Counted from the stretch's first letter, positions 8,102 to 16,894 are shown. The stretch is 49,708 bases of DNA from Bacillus sp. AFS055030 (GCF_002574545.1 NZ_NUGT01000091.1:1-49708); one strand, 5' to 3'. Numbers and translations: made by a program. The notes: generated from the letters alone by a model not told the origin.

Positions 8102-8146
8102 GTGGATAGGTTAAAAAAAGAAATAATCTTGGGGATACTAACATGA
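8102..8146 (+). CDS. 14-codon GTG-start coupling peptide before VanZ
   Basis: AAGGAGG lies 10 nt before a GTG at 8102 that opens MDRLKKEIILGILT and stops at TGA 8144-8146, overlapping the VanZ ATG (ATGA). The strong ribosome site belongs to this short frame and only TGGGGAT precedes VanZ. This looks like a translationally coupled leader, or the broken start of a longer VanZ-like protein. Not recognisable beyond that. Confidence 0.35.
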   Translation: MDRLKKEIILGILT

Positions 8147-8694
8147 ACGGATTTTCAGTAACATTAGATCCTATTGAATTTTCATTTGTATTTTTGATAG
8201 GAATAATAGCTTATTTTATAAAAATAAAATGGATTACTAAGACATTTACAAAGCAAAGATTTTATCATTTTACGATATGGTTTTTTTACTATTTATCTTT
8301 AGTAAAAGTTGTCTTCTTTCCAATTACGTATTTCTATAAAAAAAATCCTGAAATAACTAGTAAGCTATATTATCAACTTTCACCCTTTCAGACTATTCTT
8401 AAGTCGATTGAATATGATTTATGGATACAAGTAATTGGTAACATTCTATTGTTGCTTCCAATTCCAGTTCTCTATGTAGTACTAAAAAGAAAAATTCTTA
8501 GGTTTTATAAAATTTTTTCATTTGGTATTTTGTTGTCTCTATCAATTGAAATCATTCAGCTTTGTATCAATTATGTAACAGGATATCCTAATAAAGTGAT
8601 GGATATCGATGATGTGATCTTAAACGTAAGTGGTATATTATTTGGTTGGATTATTTCGAGAGTTTTGTATTTAAAAGAAAATACCGCTGTTTAG
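8143..8694 (+). CDS. VanZ-like membrane protein
   Basis: The 183-residue protein has four to five membrane segments (FVFLIGIIAYFIK, FFYYLSLVKVVFFPI, IGNILLLLPIPVLYVVL, GILLSLSIEIIQLCI, ILFGWIISRVLYL). It carries the VanZ landmarks: SPFQTI, GNILLLLP, an SIEIIQLC helix and DIDDVILNVSGILFGW near the end. VanZ proteins are poorly understood; the archetype lowers teicoplanin susceptibility. Its own ribosome site is modest and the ATG overlaps the stop of a 14-codon frame, suggesting coupled translation. A terminator-like hairpin lies 165 bp downstream at 8861-8891. Confidence 0.8.
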   Translation: MNGFSVTLDPIEFSFVFLIGIIAYFIKIKWITKTFTKQRFYHFTIWFFYYLSLVKVVFFPITYFYKKNPEITSKLYYQLSPFQTILKSIEYDLWIQVIGNILLLLPIPVLYVVLKRKILRFYKIFSFGILLSLSIEIIQLCINYVTGYPNKVMDIDDVILNVSGILFGWIISRVLYLKENTAV

Positions 8695-8860
8695 AATGGT
8701 CTTCTCCCCCCTGCAGAGTTATTTAGGATCTTCTTATAAATTTTTAGGAAGTAAATTATATTTTTGTGCTTTGAAATACAGATCAATCATATATTTATTA
8801 TTGTGTAAATTTCTTTTATTTTAACAATACGTTTATCAAACCAAGCAATTTATAACAGTG

Positions 8861-8891
8861 CGACTACAGAGATTCCTCTTAGTCGTTTTTT
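8861..8891 (+). terminator. detached plus-strand terminator
   Basis: CGACTA-C-AGAG, ATTC, CTCT-TAGTCG then TTTTTT is a strong intrinsic terminator on the plus strand. It ends either a long VanZ 3' UTR or a small RNA arising within 8695-8860, which has no other gene. Confidence 0.7.
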
Positions 8892-8906
8892 ATTAACTCT
8901 AAGTAA

Positions 8907-9050
8907 TCAATTACATCGATCCAGTGCTTTTTTTTGATTTATCGACTTTTCAAATTTTATCAATTGTACATACGACATCTTTTCAACAGACTTTCCTACA
9001 TTGCAAGTCAGCACCTTATCATATTCTTTCCTATAAAAAATAAAATGCAT
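8907..9050 (-). CDS. possible 47-residue hypothetical protein or gene fragment
   Basis: ATG 9050 opens a 47-residue frame that looks protein-like: MHFIFYRKEYDKVLTCN, then GKSVEKMSYVQLIKFEK, ending KKALDRCN at TGA 8907-8909. There is no good ribosome site upstream (TTTAAGAAAAA), so it may be the tail of a lost longer gene. I do not recognise it. Confidence 0.3.
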   Translation of the reverse strand: MHFIFYRKEYDKVLTCNVGKSVEKMSYVQLIKFEKSINQKKALDRCN

Positions 9051-9107
9051 TTTTTCTTAAAGTCAACATTAGAATGATTTTAACGATTAATAAGGGAGTG
9101 AGAAGAT

Positions 9108-10139
9108 TTGGCTTACTGTACTAAATGTGGTAGTAACTTAGAACAAGGGGCAAAATTTTGTACAAATTGTGGAGAAAGATCTAGTAATCTAGAAGTGACT
9201 AATCAGGTCGATACTCGTTCGGAAAGTAGGCAGTTGCAAGAAAGGAATTATAAAAATAAATATAATAGAATAAAAGGAATAATGATTTCAATAGTAGTAT
9301 TAATCATATTAACTGTAGCAATTTATTTTATTTATCCAAAATTAACAAATAATAATCAACACTCCCAACAAGTCCCGAACAAAGTGGCAACAAATGATAA
9401 AATACCAGAGAAAGTAAAAATATCTGATAATCATCCGACTAATTCTCAAACGATCCCTTCTTATATCAATCGATTAGAACAATTAAAAATTTACAATGGT
9501 AGTAGAAGTCTATCTGTTGGAAGTTGGGACATAACTCAAATAGATGGTGTAATCAATTTAACAGCTAATCATATTTCTCCAGAAAATCTTCAATTACTAT
9601 TTAATTTATATGATAGTGGAGATATTTCTCCAATAAGGGATTGGGCTATTAAAGTAGCAAATATTGCAGATGAAGTAGCAATGGCTAATAATACATCCTG
9701 GCATATTTATGTAGGTAATGAATGTGTTGCACAGTATCCCCATACATTATCTAACGAAGATTTAATGTATTATTCAGGCTCTTGCGGTTTGTCAATTCCT
9801 GTATTAGAAGGAAGTTCAAAAAATGATTTAGCGATTGTGATCCACACAATGGTATATGGTGACGTGTCTACTACAACTACAGATGAGTTTATATTGCCAA
9901 TGAGTAATATAAGAAAACTGACTCTGGGTGAGATAGAATATTTGAAGAAGGATGAGTTGCGTAGAGCTAGAAACGAAATCTATGCTCGTCATGGTTACAT
10001 TTTTAAAACGAAAGATATGCGCAACTATTTTTTAACTAAATCATGGTATAGTCCAGATGTGACTTATGATGGTAAACTAAGTGAGATTGAAACTTATAAT
10101 GTAAACTTAATCAAGGCCAGGGAGGAATCGATCCATTGA
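9108..10139 (+). CDS. zinc-ribbon, membrane-anchored YARHG-domain protein
   Basis: The 343-residue protein starts at TTG 9108 behind AAGGGAGTGAG. An N-terminal zinc ribbon (Cys4, Cys7, Cys18, Cys21) faces the cytoplasm, followed by one membrane helix (about residues 57-76). A 200-residue extracellular middle region follows, and a C-terminal YARHG domain (about 280-340) contains the motif RRARNEIYARHGYIF and SWYSPD. YARHG is an extracellular domain linked by others to cell-wall or peptidoglycan binding. The layout resembles TcaA-like envelope proteins. The stop overlaps the start of a cell-wall amidase (TTGA), so the two are probably translated together and work at the wall. Function is inference. 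Confidence 0.78.
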   Translation: MAYCTKCGSNLEQGAKFCTNCGERSSNLEVTNQVDTRSESRQLQERNYKNKYNRIKGIMISIVVLIILTVAIYFIYPKLTNNNQHSQQVPNKVATNDKIPEKVKISDNHPTNSQTIPSYINRLEQLKIYNGSRSLSVGSWDITQIDGVINLTANHISPENLQLLFNLYDSGDISPIRDWAIKVANIADEVAMANNTSWHIYVGNECVAQYPHTLSNEDLMYYSGSCGLSIPVLEGSSKNDLAIVIHTMVYGDVSTTTTDEFILPMSNIRKLTLGEIEYLKKDELRRARNEIYARHGYIFKTKDMRNYFLTKSWYSPDVTYDGKLSEIETYNVNLIKAREESIH

Positions 10140-10999
10140 AGTTTGTAGTTCATAAAAAGAGCCTTATTTTCTTTACGATCTTTACACTCTGTTTTTTAAG
10201 TTTTTTATTTTATCCTAATGATCATTCTGATATTAAACCGATCAAAACATCACTCAGTCAGAAACCTAATATAGATAATGTAAAAGGAAAACCTAATAAT
10301 GTCATTCAACCAAATGAAAAGAAGAATTCTCCAAAACAACTTGTAATTTGTATTGATCCAGGTCACCAAGAGAAAGCGAATACAGCGCTTGAACCATTGG
10401 GACCGGGCTCTAGTGTTATGAAGATAAAGGTAGCCGGTGGTACAACTGGAGTAGTAACAAAAAAGCCCGAGTATATTTTAAGTTTAGAGGCATCGCTTAA
10501 ATTAGGTGAAATCCTAAAAAAAAGTGGTTACAAAGTAATTTTCACTCGTACAACAAACAATGTCAATTTAAGCAATAAAGAAAGAGCGGAAATAGCGAAC
10601 AAAAACCATGCTGATTTATTTATAAGAATCCATGCTGACGGGTCAAATGATCAATCTACAAACGGATTTTCTGTATTAACCCCGTCTGTCGATAATCTAT
10701 ATATTCCTTCACTTTATAAGGATAGTTTACTAGCTTCACAAAATATTATTGAAGAAGTAAAAAACGAGCAATCTACAAATGTAAAAGGAATTTCTTATCG
10801 TGACGATCTCACAGGATTTAATTGGTCAAAGGTACCTGTTACGTTAATTGAGCTTGGGTTTATGACAAATCCCGAGGAAGATCGAAAACTATCAGATCAA
10901 AACTATTTAACAAATTTATTAATGAAGATTGCAGATGGGATCGATCGATATCGTTCCAATGTTATTGATGATAGCTCTACTATAAATATAAGTAAATAA
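10136..10999 (+). CDS. membrane-anchored N-acetylmuramoyl-L-alanine amidase (Amidase_3)
   Basis: The 287-residue protein starts at TTG 10136, overlapping the stop of the YARHG gene, with GGAGG 9 nt upstream. It has an N-terminal membrane anchor or uncleaved signal (about residues 8-26), a 40-residue linker and an Amidase_3 catalytic domain. The expected zinc and catalytic residues are present: His77 (IDPGHQ), Glu118 (LSLEAS), His166 (RIHADGS) and Glu239 (TLIELGFM). It cleaves the bond between MurNAc and L-Ala in peptidoglycan, outside the membrane. No SH3 or SPOR wall-binding repeat is seen; the partner YARHG protein may supply targeting (inference). Confidence 0.87.
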   Translation: MKFVVHKKSLIFFTIFTLCFLSFLFYPNDHSDIKPIKTSLSQKPNIDNVKGKPNNVIQPNEKKNSPKQLVICIDPGHQEKANTALEPLGPGSSVMKIKVAGGTTGVVTKKPEYILSLEASLKLGEILKKSGYKVIFTRTTNNVNLSNKERAEIANKNHADLFIRIHADGSNDQSTNGFSVLTPSVDNLYIPSLYKDSLLASQNIIEEVKNEQSTNVKGISYRDDLTGFNWSKVPVTLIELGFMTNPEEDRKLSDQNYLTNLLMKIADGIDRYRSNVIDDSSTINISK

Positions 11000-11038
11000 G
11001 ATAAGCCAATTAACCAGAACTTTCCTATTTTTATAACT

Positions 11039-11080
11039 AAACGTGTATGGATAGCATTATCTACCTTGCACGTTTTTTTA
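11039..11080 (+). terminator. terminator of the YARHG-amidase operon
   Basis: ACGTG and CACGT close a hairpin that includes an inner GGATAG/CTACC pairing; TTTTTTT follows directly. It lies 40 bp after the amidase stop. Confidence 0.7.
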
Positions 11081-11159
11081 ATGAAAATGATCGATTTTTA
11101 TAAAGCTTAATTTCCTCTATAAAAAATCCTGAATGCTTGTCCATTTAGTTGCGTAAAAA

Positions 11160-11233
11160 GATCCCTTCTAAGTAAAAGAGTAACATCCACAAATTAAATG
11201 TGTTGTGTTTTCTCTTTCTACTTAAATGGGATC
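11160..11233. repeat. long imperfect palindrome
   Basis: GATCCC at 11160 and GGGATC at 11228-11233 bound a 74-bp imperfect inverted repeat, with further pairing between AAGTAAAAGAG and CTCTTTCTACTT. It lies between convergent genes, and ATATTTTTT follows nine bases later. It may be a second terminator or a small palindromic element; I find no second copy in the window. Confidence 0.35.
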
Positions 11234-11271
11234 ATACGATATTTTTTAAGTATTTATTCGATCCTTATTAA

Positions 11272-12210
11272 TTAAAAATGATTTCCTAATAGTAAATGAC
11301 TCACTCTTTCAATAGTATTAATAATCATAGATCGTAATAAAATCATTTCTGTTATTGCCATTACAATGTAAACTATCGAAATGATATATAAACTATCGAG
11401 TCCTTTAGTGTAAGTATGTTGAAACGAACTTATTACTAATGGTACAACACTAATACTCATAAATATCGATACTAAGACAAGGATTAAACAAAGTGTTATA
11501 GAGACATAGCTTAGAATAAATGCAAAGAATACTAAAGCTAAACTAACAGAATATAAAGTTCCATATCTTGCAATTACTTCTTTTAAATGCAGATTTGTTT
11601 TTTTACCTTTTAATAAAATGTAGGATGTTATGACAGTTATCAAATTAACAATTAAAATCATAACAGATGGACTAATAACCAAGGCACTAAAGCTTAATTG
11701 GCTACTGAAGTTAGTATAATCTCCTATAACACTTTCAGTTGATTTAATCCCAATTTTTAATACATTATAGAAAGTCGCTGGAATTAATAGCGAATATAAA
11801 ATTAATATGATTATTCCTTTTAAAAAATATTTTTCAGTAACTTCTTGTGTAACACCATATGGGTTTTTAATAGCTAATTTAAAGAAACTCCAAAAGTCTA
11901 ACATTGAAGATTTAAATTGATTAAGTTGCTCTGAATTAACATGATTCATAACTTGGCTATTTCCACCTTGTTCTGTTACTGTTTGTGTTAAAAGCCTGTT
12001 ATGTACGATTGCAGAAGAATTTTGGTTTGATCGTTCACTCTTTTGTGTAACTACTTTTGAAACCGTTTCACCTAAGGAAATATCCTCTTTAATCTGATTA
12101 TGATTTGTTGATATTACCTCTTCGTTTTTCATAGAAATTACTTTTGTTCCACAATTTCCACAAAAACGGTCACTTTCTACTATTGAATTGCCACATATTT
12201 TACAAAACAT
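11272..12210 (-). CDS. zinc-ribbon multi-pass membrane protein
   Basis: The 312-residue protein from ATG 12210 (AGGAGGATG upstream) begins with a zinc ribbon (Cys3, Cys6, Cys17, Cys20: MFCKICGNSIVESDRFCGNCG). A polar, Ser/Asn-rich linker of about 80 residues follows, then five or six membrane helices (about 125-300: GIIILILYSLLIPATFY, LVISPSVMILIVNLITVITSYILL, VSLALVFFAFILSYVSI and others). It resembles the zinc_ribbon plus Yip1/DUF6574-like proteins of Bacillus. Role unknown. It converges on the YARHG-amidase pair, which also starts with a zinc ribbon; a shared envelope role is possible but unproven. Confidence 0.7.
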   Translation of the reverse strand: MFCKICGNSIVESDRFCGNCGTKVISMKNEEVISTNHNQIKEDISLGETVSKVVTQKSERSNQNSSAIVHNRLLTQTVTEQGGNSQVMNHVNSEQLNQFKSSMLDFWSFFKLAIKNPYGVTQEVTEKYFLKGIIILILYSLLIPATFYNVLKIGIKSTESVIGDYTNFSSQLSFSALVISPSVMILIVNLITVITSYILLKGKKTNLHLKEVIARYGTLYSVSLALVFFAFILSYVSITLCLILVLVSIFMSISVVPLVISSFQHTYTKGLDSLYIISIVYIVMAITEMILLRSMIINTIERVSHLLLGNHF

Positions 12211-12400
12211 CAATCATCCTCCTAAACCTTTGACAAATTTAAGATACTTTTAATTTATATTTTGATAGTGTAGAAACATTCTGAAAATAATTAAAGAAAT
12301 TACAAATAAACCGATAATAAAGACTCCTTTCAATGTTAATGCTGCCATCCATAGTATGTTATACTGTTTTGCAGAATCCATTTTAATAGGAGGTAGAATG

Positions 12401-12787
12401 ATGGCTGTAAAAAAACTCGAACATGTCGGGATACAAGTAAGAGATTTAGATGCATCGATTGAATTTTATACTAGAGTTGTGGGATTAGTGTTTTTGGAAA
12501 AACAGGACCATATTGATCCAAAAATTAAATTAGCATTCTTAGGATTTGAAGATTCAAAAGAACCGATTATCGAATTAATTTCTGGTTATAATCCGGATTT
12601 ACCAGCAGAGGGTAAAGTTCATCACCTTGCATTTGCAGTAGATAACATTGAAGCGGAGATCGCACGTGTTAAAGACCATCATGTAACATTTATAGACGAG
12701 TCCGTCACAACATTACCAAGTGGATCAAAATATATCTTCTTTTATGGACCAGACGGAGAATGGATTGAATTATTCCAGTCTTTATAA
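12401..12787 (+). CDS. VOC-family (glyoxalase-like) protein
   Basis: The 128-residue single-domain protein has the vicinal-oxygen-chelate fold with two beta-alpha-beta-beta-beta modules: KLEHVGIQVRDLDASIEFYTRVVGL, IIELIS, KVHHLAFAVDNIE and GPDGEWIELFQ. Candidate metal ligands are the His of LEHVG, Glu of IIELI, His of VHHLAF and Glu of IELFQ, the typical four-position pattern of glyoxalase/dioxygenase-type VOC enzymes. Substrate unknown. AGGAGG sits 7 nt before ATG 12401 (4 nt before ATG 12398), so 12401 is chosen; the frame upstream is not coding. Single gene with a strong terminator. Confidence 0.8.
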   Translation: MAVKKLEHVGIQVRDLDASIEFYTRVVGLVFLEKQDHIDPKIKLAFLGFEDSKEPIIELISGYNPDLPAEGKVHHLAFAVDNIEAEIARVKDHHVTFIDESVTTLPSGSKYIFFYGPDGEWIELFQSL

Positions 12788-12856
12788 TGCAAATTGGTTT
12801 TTAGGAGGGTGTCCTCTTTAACAATACCTTAGAGAATGGAAGTTTATGTAGACAAC

Positions 12857-12903
12857 AAAAAAGTAACCCTTTGTACCAACAGGAACGAAGGGTTACTTTT
12901 TAT
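12857..12903. terminator. bidirectional terminator between VOC and CysJ-like genes
   Basis: AAAAGTAACCCTT (12859-12871) and AAGGGTTACTTTT (12888-12900) are fully complementary, with A- and T-rich flanks on both sides. Confidence 0.85.
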
Positions 12904-12933
12904 TTCAATAAAACGATATTCTAATACTTATAA

Positions 12934-14100
12934 TTAATACACATCACGTTGGTAACGACCTTGCTTTTGCATATCTTTTAGATACGCTTCAGCTGCATCG
13001 CGAGCCATTGAACCTTCTTTTTCAAGAATTGTAATAAGTGCTTCGTTTACGTCTTTGGCCATATATTCTTTATCTCCACAAACGTAGAAATAAGCTCCTT
13101 TTTCGATCCATTCATACAATTCTTTACCATGTTCAAGCATTTTATGTTGCACATAAACTTTTTGATCCGTATCACGTGAGAATGCAGTATCAATTCGAGT
13201 TAATACTCCATCTTCTTTGTATTTTTCTAACTCGCTTTTATATAGGAAATCAGACGCTTCATGCTGGTCTCCAAAAAATAGCCATGAACGGCCAGTAACT
13301 TTATTGACTGCACGTTCTTGGATAAACGAACGGAATGGTGCAATCCCCGTACCAGGTCCAACCATAATAATATCTTTGTCTTCTGACTCTGGTAAATAGA
13401 AATGTTTATTTGCTTGAACATAAACCGGAAGTGTATCTCCTTCTTTAATACGTTCTGAACATAAAACAGAACATACACCTTTACGTTCGCGTCCGTGTGC
13501 AGTGTATCGTACAGCACCGATTGTTAAATGAACTTCATCTGGATTTGCAGCAATACTACTTGCGATTGAATATAGACGTGGAGTCATTTTTCTTAATAAT
13601 GAAACGATTTCTTGAGCAGAAGCACTCCATGGCCCAAAATCACGTAACATATCTAGTAAATCTCGTCCATAGCAATATTCCTTTAGTTTAGCTGCATTTT
13701 CAACCAACACAAGGTTTTTCAGCTCTTCATTTTCTGTGAAAACAGCTGCTTGTTGTAAGATTTTCTTCGTTAATAGTGTAATTTCAAAGTAAGATGTAAG
13801 CGCTTCTTTTAAAGATAATGTTTCACCCTGCTTACCAACAGTAACAATTGCTTCTTCATCCCATTTCATTTCATTTATAAGAGCAGCAACTAGCTCTGGA
13901 TCATTTGAAGGGATTACGCCAAGTGCAGCACCTGGGACATAAGTAAGTCCTGAACCTTTTAATGATAATTCAATATGTCTTGTTTCCTTGTTTGAGCCTG
14001 TTCCATTTAAATTAATATTTTTAAGAACCTTCGCTTGAAACGGATTAGTTCTTGAAAATGGGATATTCTCATTTTTAGTCTCTTCAAAAGCTGATTTCAT
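12934..14100 (-). CDS. CysJ-like NADPH flavoprotein reductase lacking the flavodoxin domain
   Basis: The 388-residue protein from ATG 14100 (GGAGG 9 nt upstream) matches the FAD- and NADPH-binding half of sulfite reductase flavoprotein/cytochrome P450 reductase. It has an N-terminal FAD-domain start (NPFQAKVLKNINLNGTGS), the FAD motif RLYSIASS, GVCSVLC, the NADPH loop GPGTGIAPFRSFIQER, the YVCGD motif and the C-terminal DVY. The FMN flavodoxin domain of full-length CysJ (about 600 residues) is absent, and the start codon leaves no room for it. No sulfite reductase haemoprotein gene is nearby. It probably passes electrons from NADPH to a separate flavodoxin or ferredoxin-like partner (inference). 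Confidence 0.82.
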   Translation of the reverse strand: MKSAFEETKNENIPFSRTNPFQAKVLKNINLNGTGSNKETRHIELSLKGSGLTYVPGAALGVIPSNDPELVAALINEMKWDEEAIVTVGKQGETLSLKEALTSYFEITLLTKKILQQAAVFTENEELKNLVLVENAAKLKEYCYGRDLLDMLRDFGPWSASAQEIVSLLRKMTPRLYSIASSIAANPDEVHLTIGAVRYTAHGRERKGVCSVLCSERIKEGDTLPVYVQANKHFYLPESEDKDIIMVGPGTGIAPFRSFIQERAVNKVTGRSWLFFGDQHEASDFLYKSELEKYKEDGVLTRIDTAFSRDTDQKVYVQHKMLEHGKELYEWIEKGAYFYVCGDKEYMAKDVNEALITILEKEGSMARDAAEAYLKDMQKQGRYQRDVY

Positions 14101-14365
14101 AATCCTTAACCTCCAACAAATGTGTATATAAATAAGATAACATAGAAGTGGCAAATAATGTATTAACATCTACGACTTTTTTACCTTTTTCGTGCTTTTC
14201 TTTATCATTTGTCCCAAAATCTTAAGGATTCTCTTCTTTTTCATAGCTTATACAGAAAATTTTTTGTTAATATACTGAAAACTGTAGAGGATAAATAAAA
14301 TATTAGTAGTATCTAGTCTATAACCTTTTAAAAAGCAGTTACTAATCATTGGGAGGAAAAAACTC

Positions 14366-15640
14366 ATGAAGAGTTTTACGAAGCAAGAAAATAGTTGGAT
14401 TTTCTACGATTGGGCCAATTCAGCTTATTCTATCATTATTAGCACTGCCGTATTCCCTCTTTTTTATAAAGCTTCTGCTTCTAAAGCCGGAATAAGTGCT
14501 TCTGCTTCAACTGCATATTTAGGTTATACGATCGCAATATCTACATTTATTTTAGCTATGTTAGGTCCGATTCTTGGAACAATTGCTGATTATAAAGGAT
14601 TTAAAAAGAAGCTCTTTTCTTTCTTTTTTACTCTCGGTGTTTCCTTTACTGCATTACTTACTATTATTCCGAATGATAACTGGCTTTTACTCTTAATCTG
14701 TTATACGATTACAGCTATTGGCTTTGCGGGCGCGAATGTATTTTATGACGCTTTTTTAGTAGATGTAACGTCAGAAGAACGTATGAATAAAGTATCCGCT
14801 CGAGGCTTTAGTTTCGGATATATAGGTAGTACGATCCCATTTATCATTAGTATTGCATTAATCGTATTAGCTCAAAAGGAATTACTTTCAATTTCAACAA
14901 CTCTCGCAAGTAAAATTGCCTTTCTTATTACTGCAACCTGGTGGGGCATTTTTACGATTCCTTTAATGCGAAACGTTCGTCAAAATTACTTTATTGAACC
15001 TGAACAAAATCCTGTTTTAAATAGCTTTAAAAGGCTAGGAAAAACGTTTAAAAATATCCGACAATATCGTGCATTATTTACATTTTTACTTGCATATTTC
15101 TTTTATATCGATGGCGTTGGAACGATTATTACGATGTCAACGGCTTATGGAACCGACCTTGGAATCAGTTCAACAAATCTATTAATTATTTTATTTGTCA
15201 CGCAGGTTGTTGCTTGCCCTTTTGCAATTATTTATGGAAAGCTTGCAGATCAGTTTTCAAGTAAAATTATGCTGTATGTTGGAATCATTATTTATATGAT
15301 TGTTTGTATATATGCTTACTTTTTAAATTCCACTTTAGACTTTTGGATTTTGGCTATGCTCGTTGCCACATCCCAAGGTGGAATCCAAGCATTAAGTCGT
15401 TCGTATTACGCAAAACTCGTACCTAAAGAAAAATCAAACGAGTTTTTTGGCTTCTATAATATATTCGGTAAATTTGCATCGATCATGGGACCATTAATAG
15501 TCGGTTTGACAGCTCAAATTACAGGCCGTTCTAATATGGGGGTATTTAGTCTAATTATTTTATTTGTTATTGGTATTTTCTTTTTAACTCGTGTTTCCGA
15601 ACCTAATAATAAAGAAGTAGCGAAAACGACAAATTACTAA
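14366..15640 (+). CDS. UMF1/Atg22-type MFS transporter
   Basis: The 424-residue, twelve-helix membrane protein carries the UMF1 (vacuole effluxer Atg22-like) signature at its N-terminus, NSWIFYDWANSAYSIIISTAVFPLFY. GTIADYKGFKKK follows helix 2 and the sequence SRSYYAKLVPKEKSNEFFGFYNIFGKFASIMGPL precedes the last helices. Bacterial members such as YxiO are uncharacterised exporters. GGGAGGAAA precedes ATG 14366. It is divergent from the CysJ-like gene and ends in a hairpin at 15649-15697. Confidence 0.83.
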   Translation: MKSFTKQENSWIFYDWANSAYSIIISTAVFPLFYKASASKAGISASASTAYLGYTIAISTFILAMLGPILGTIADYKGFKKKLFSFFFTLGVSFTALLTIIPNDNWLLLLICYTITAIGFAGANVFYDAFLVDVTSEERMNKVSARGFSFGYIGSTIPFIISIALIVLAQKELLSISTTLASKIAFLITATWWGIFTIPLMRNVRQNYFIEPEQNPVLNSFKRLGKTFKNIRQYRALFTFLLAYFFYIDGVGTIITMSTAYGTDLGISSTNLLIILFVTQVVACPFAIIYGKLADQFSSKIMLYVGIIIYMIVCIYAYFLNSTLDFWILAMLVATSQGGIQALSRSYYAKLVPKEKSNEFFGFYNIFGKFASIMGPLIVGLTAQITGRSNMGVFSLIILFVIGIFFLTRVSEPNNKEVAKTTNY

Positions 15641-15648
15641 AAAAAGAA

Positions 15649-15697
15649 AAGAGGCTGTCCCAAGATTATAACTTTAAGGGGCACCCTCTTTATTTTT
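15649..15697 (+). terminator. terminator of the MFS gene
   Basis: AAGAGGCTGTCCC and GGGGCACCCTCTT form an imperfect stem around a 17-nt loop, followed by TATTTTTTG. Confidence 0.65.
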
Positions 15698-15791
15698 TGA
15701 TTCTTAATATTACACATTTGAGTAATATTAAGAATCACACTAACAATGACTTTTTTTTACATCAAGTTAAATCTATACAATAAGCATGTTT

Positions 15792-16187
15792 TTAAAATTT
15801 CTTTTTAAATAAAATTTCATATATACACTTTATGGTAACTTTTAAAAGCTCCATCTTCTCTTTTGAATCTATTATTTCAAATGGAACATAAACTTCATGT
15901 TTTTTCAGGACAAAATTTCTCATTTCTTTAATTTCAAAATTTAAAATTTCTTGTACCTCTTTTTGAATAGCCTTTCCTTTTGTAGATTCTGGATTACCTG
16001 GATCTACATGAAGAATTAAACAATGGTATTTTTTATCTCCATATAAAGTCGCAAATTTTTTAAACGCTCCACTAAAGGAAATAGGTTTATACCCTAACGA
16101 TAGGCTCTTTGCAGCCATCGTACATTTCATAGGACCTAAACTGTTTATATATTTATGAAGTTCACCAAATACAATTAATTCATTCAT
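15792..16187 (-). CDS. hypothetical 131-residue protein
   Basis: A soluble, lysine-rich protein that I do not recognise. Visible elements are an N-terminal helix-rich stretch (MNELIVFGELHKYINSLG), a central strand pair (YHCLILHVDPGNPES) and a C-terminal helical, basic end (IKCIYEILFKKKF). ATG 16187 is the only sensible start; the ribosome site is weak (AAGG close to the ATG), so expression may be low. It lies alone between the MFS terminator and the spoVR remnant. Coding seems likely from the composition and 131 uninterrupted codons in AT-rich DNA. Confidence 0.5.
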   Translation of the reverse strand: MNELIVFGELHKYINSLGPMKCTMAAKSLSLGYKPISFSGAFKKFATLYGDKKYHCLILHVDPGNPESTKGKAIQKEVQEILNFEIKEMRNFVLKKHEVYVPFEIIDSKEKMELLKVTIKCIYEILFKKKF

Positions 16188-16587
16188 CCTTATTTTTCTC
16201 CTTCTAAACTATTAATTTTGCAATTACTTTTTTTAAGTATAGGATTGAATAATATCCATCTCGCTCTTCAACAAATGGACTGTCATAGTTGAATATTCTA
16301 CAAGTTTATAAACAAATTGCTCGTTAAATACAAAATACGGTGAAGTTACTGTACTCCCATTTTACTATATAGTGGAGAAACAGTTTCTTCCGTTTAGTAG
16401 TTTCGTATAAATGAGCTATCAGGTATAACGCCTAATCCTTTATTTCTTTCGTTGGATCATTTTATTGATAGTCAATTTCTTCAAATACTTTTAAATCTAA
16501 ATTATACGAGTTAATGCTTGTTTTTGACTACTGAACTCCTACATTATGCTTTGATTATTCGATTCTAGATTCAGTACTGCATAATTC

Positions 16588-16894
16588 TTTTATGCAAATA
16601 AACTTGTCTGCCTTGTTTCTCTCAAATATTTTTTTATAAGATACAATTTTCCATATTCAACATAATTACAGGATAGTTTCTTAAGAAAGGAGGTACTTTC
16701 TTAGGAATATAGAATTAAAAAAATAGTTATTTTATGTTCAAGAAGAAGTAGGAGATGTATTTTTATGGGAAGAAAAATTGCGGTCATTACAGATGTTCAT
16801 GGAAATAGTTCAGCATTACGTGCCGTTATTCATGATATTGAAAGTGAACTTGACGTTGAACATATTTATTGTTTAGGAGACATGGATTTAATTC
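16588..16894 (+). other. ~307-bp insertion inside the spoVR remnant, flanked by TAATTC
   Basis: The spoVR reading runs up to Arg-Glu-Leu at 16894 and resumes with Glu-Leu at 16587; the DNA TAATTC occurs at both junctions (16582-16587 and 16889-16894). The inserted stretch holds a leader region with a 12-bp hairpin around GAGGTA (about 16678-16707) and the 5' end of a metallophosphoesterase gene. No terminal inverted repeats or transposase are seen, so it is not a recognisable IS. A microhomology-driven insertion of a genome fragment is inferred. Confidence 0.55.

Noticed and set aside
13038-13691. Several open frames antisense or out of frame within the CysJ-like gene
   Set aside because: Shadows of a gene with intact FAD and NADPH motifs; no ribosome sites.
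16340-16420. Apparent third copy of the ATGGGGAAGTA repeat (GAAACAGTTTCTTCCGTTTAG)
   Set aside because: This stretch is explained by the spoVR reading (FIRNY followed by TEE..PLY), so the weak similarity is chance.
16677-16708. Hairpin TTCTTAAGAAAG/CTTTCTTAGGAA with a ribosome site in its loop, as a riboswitch
   Set aside because: It lies in the inserted fragment ahead of a truncated gene and matches no riboswitch class I know; noted only in the insertion entry.
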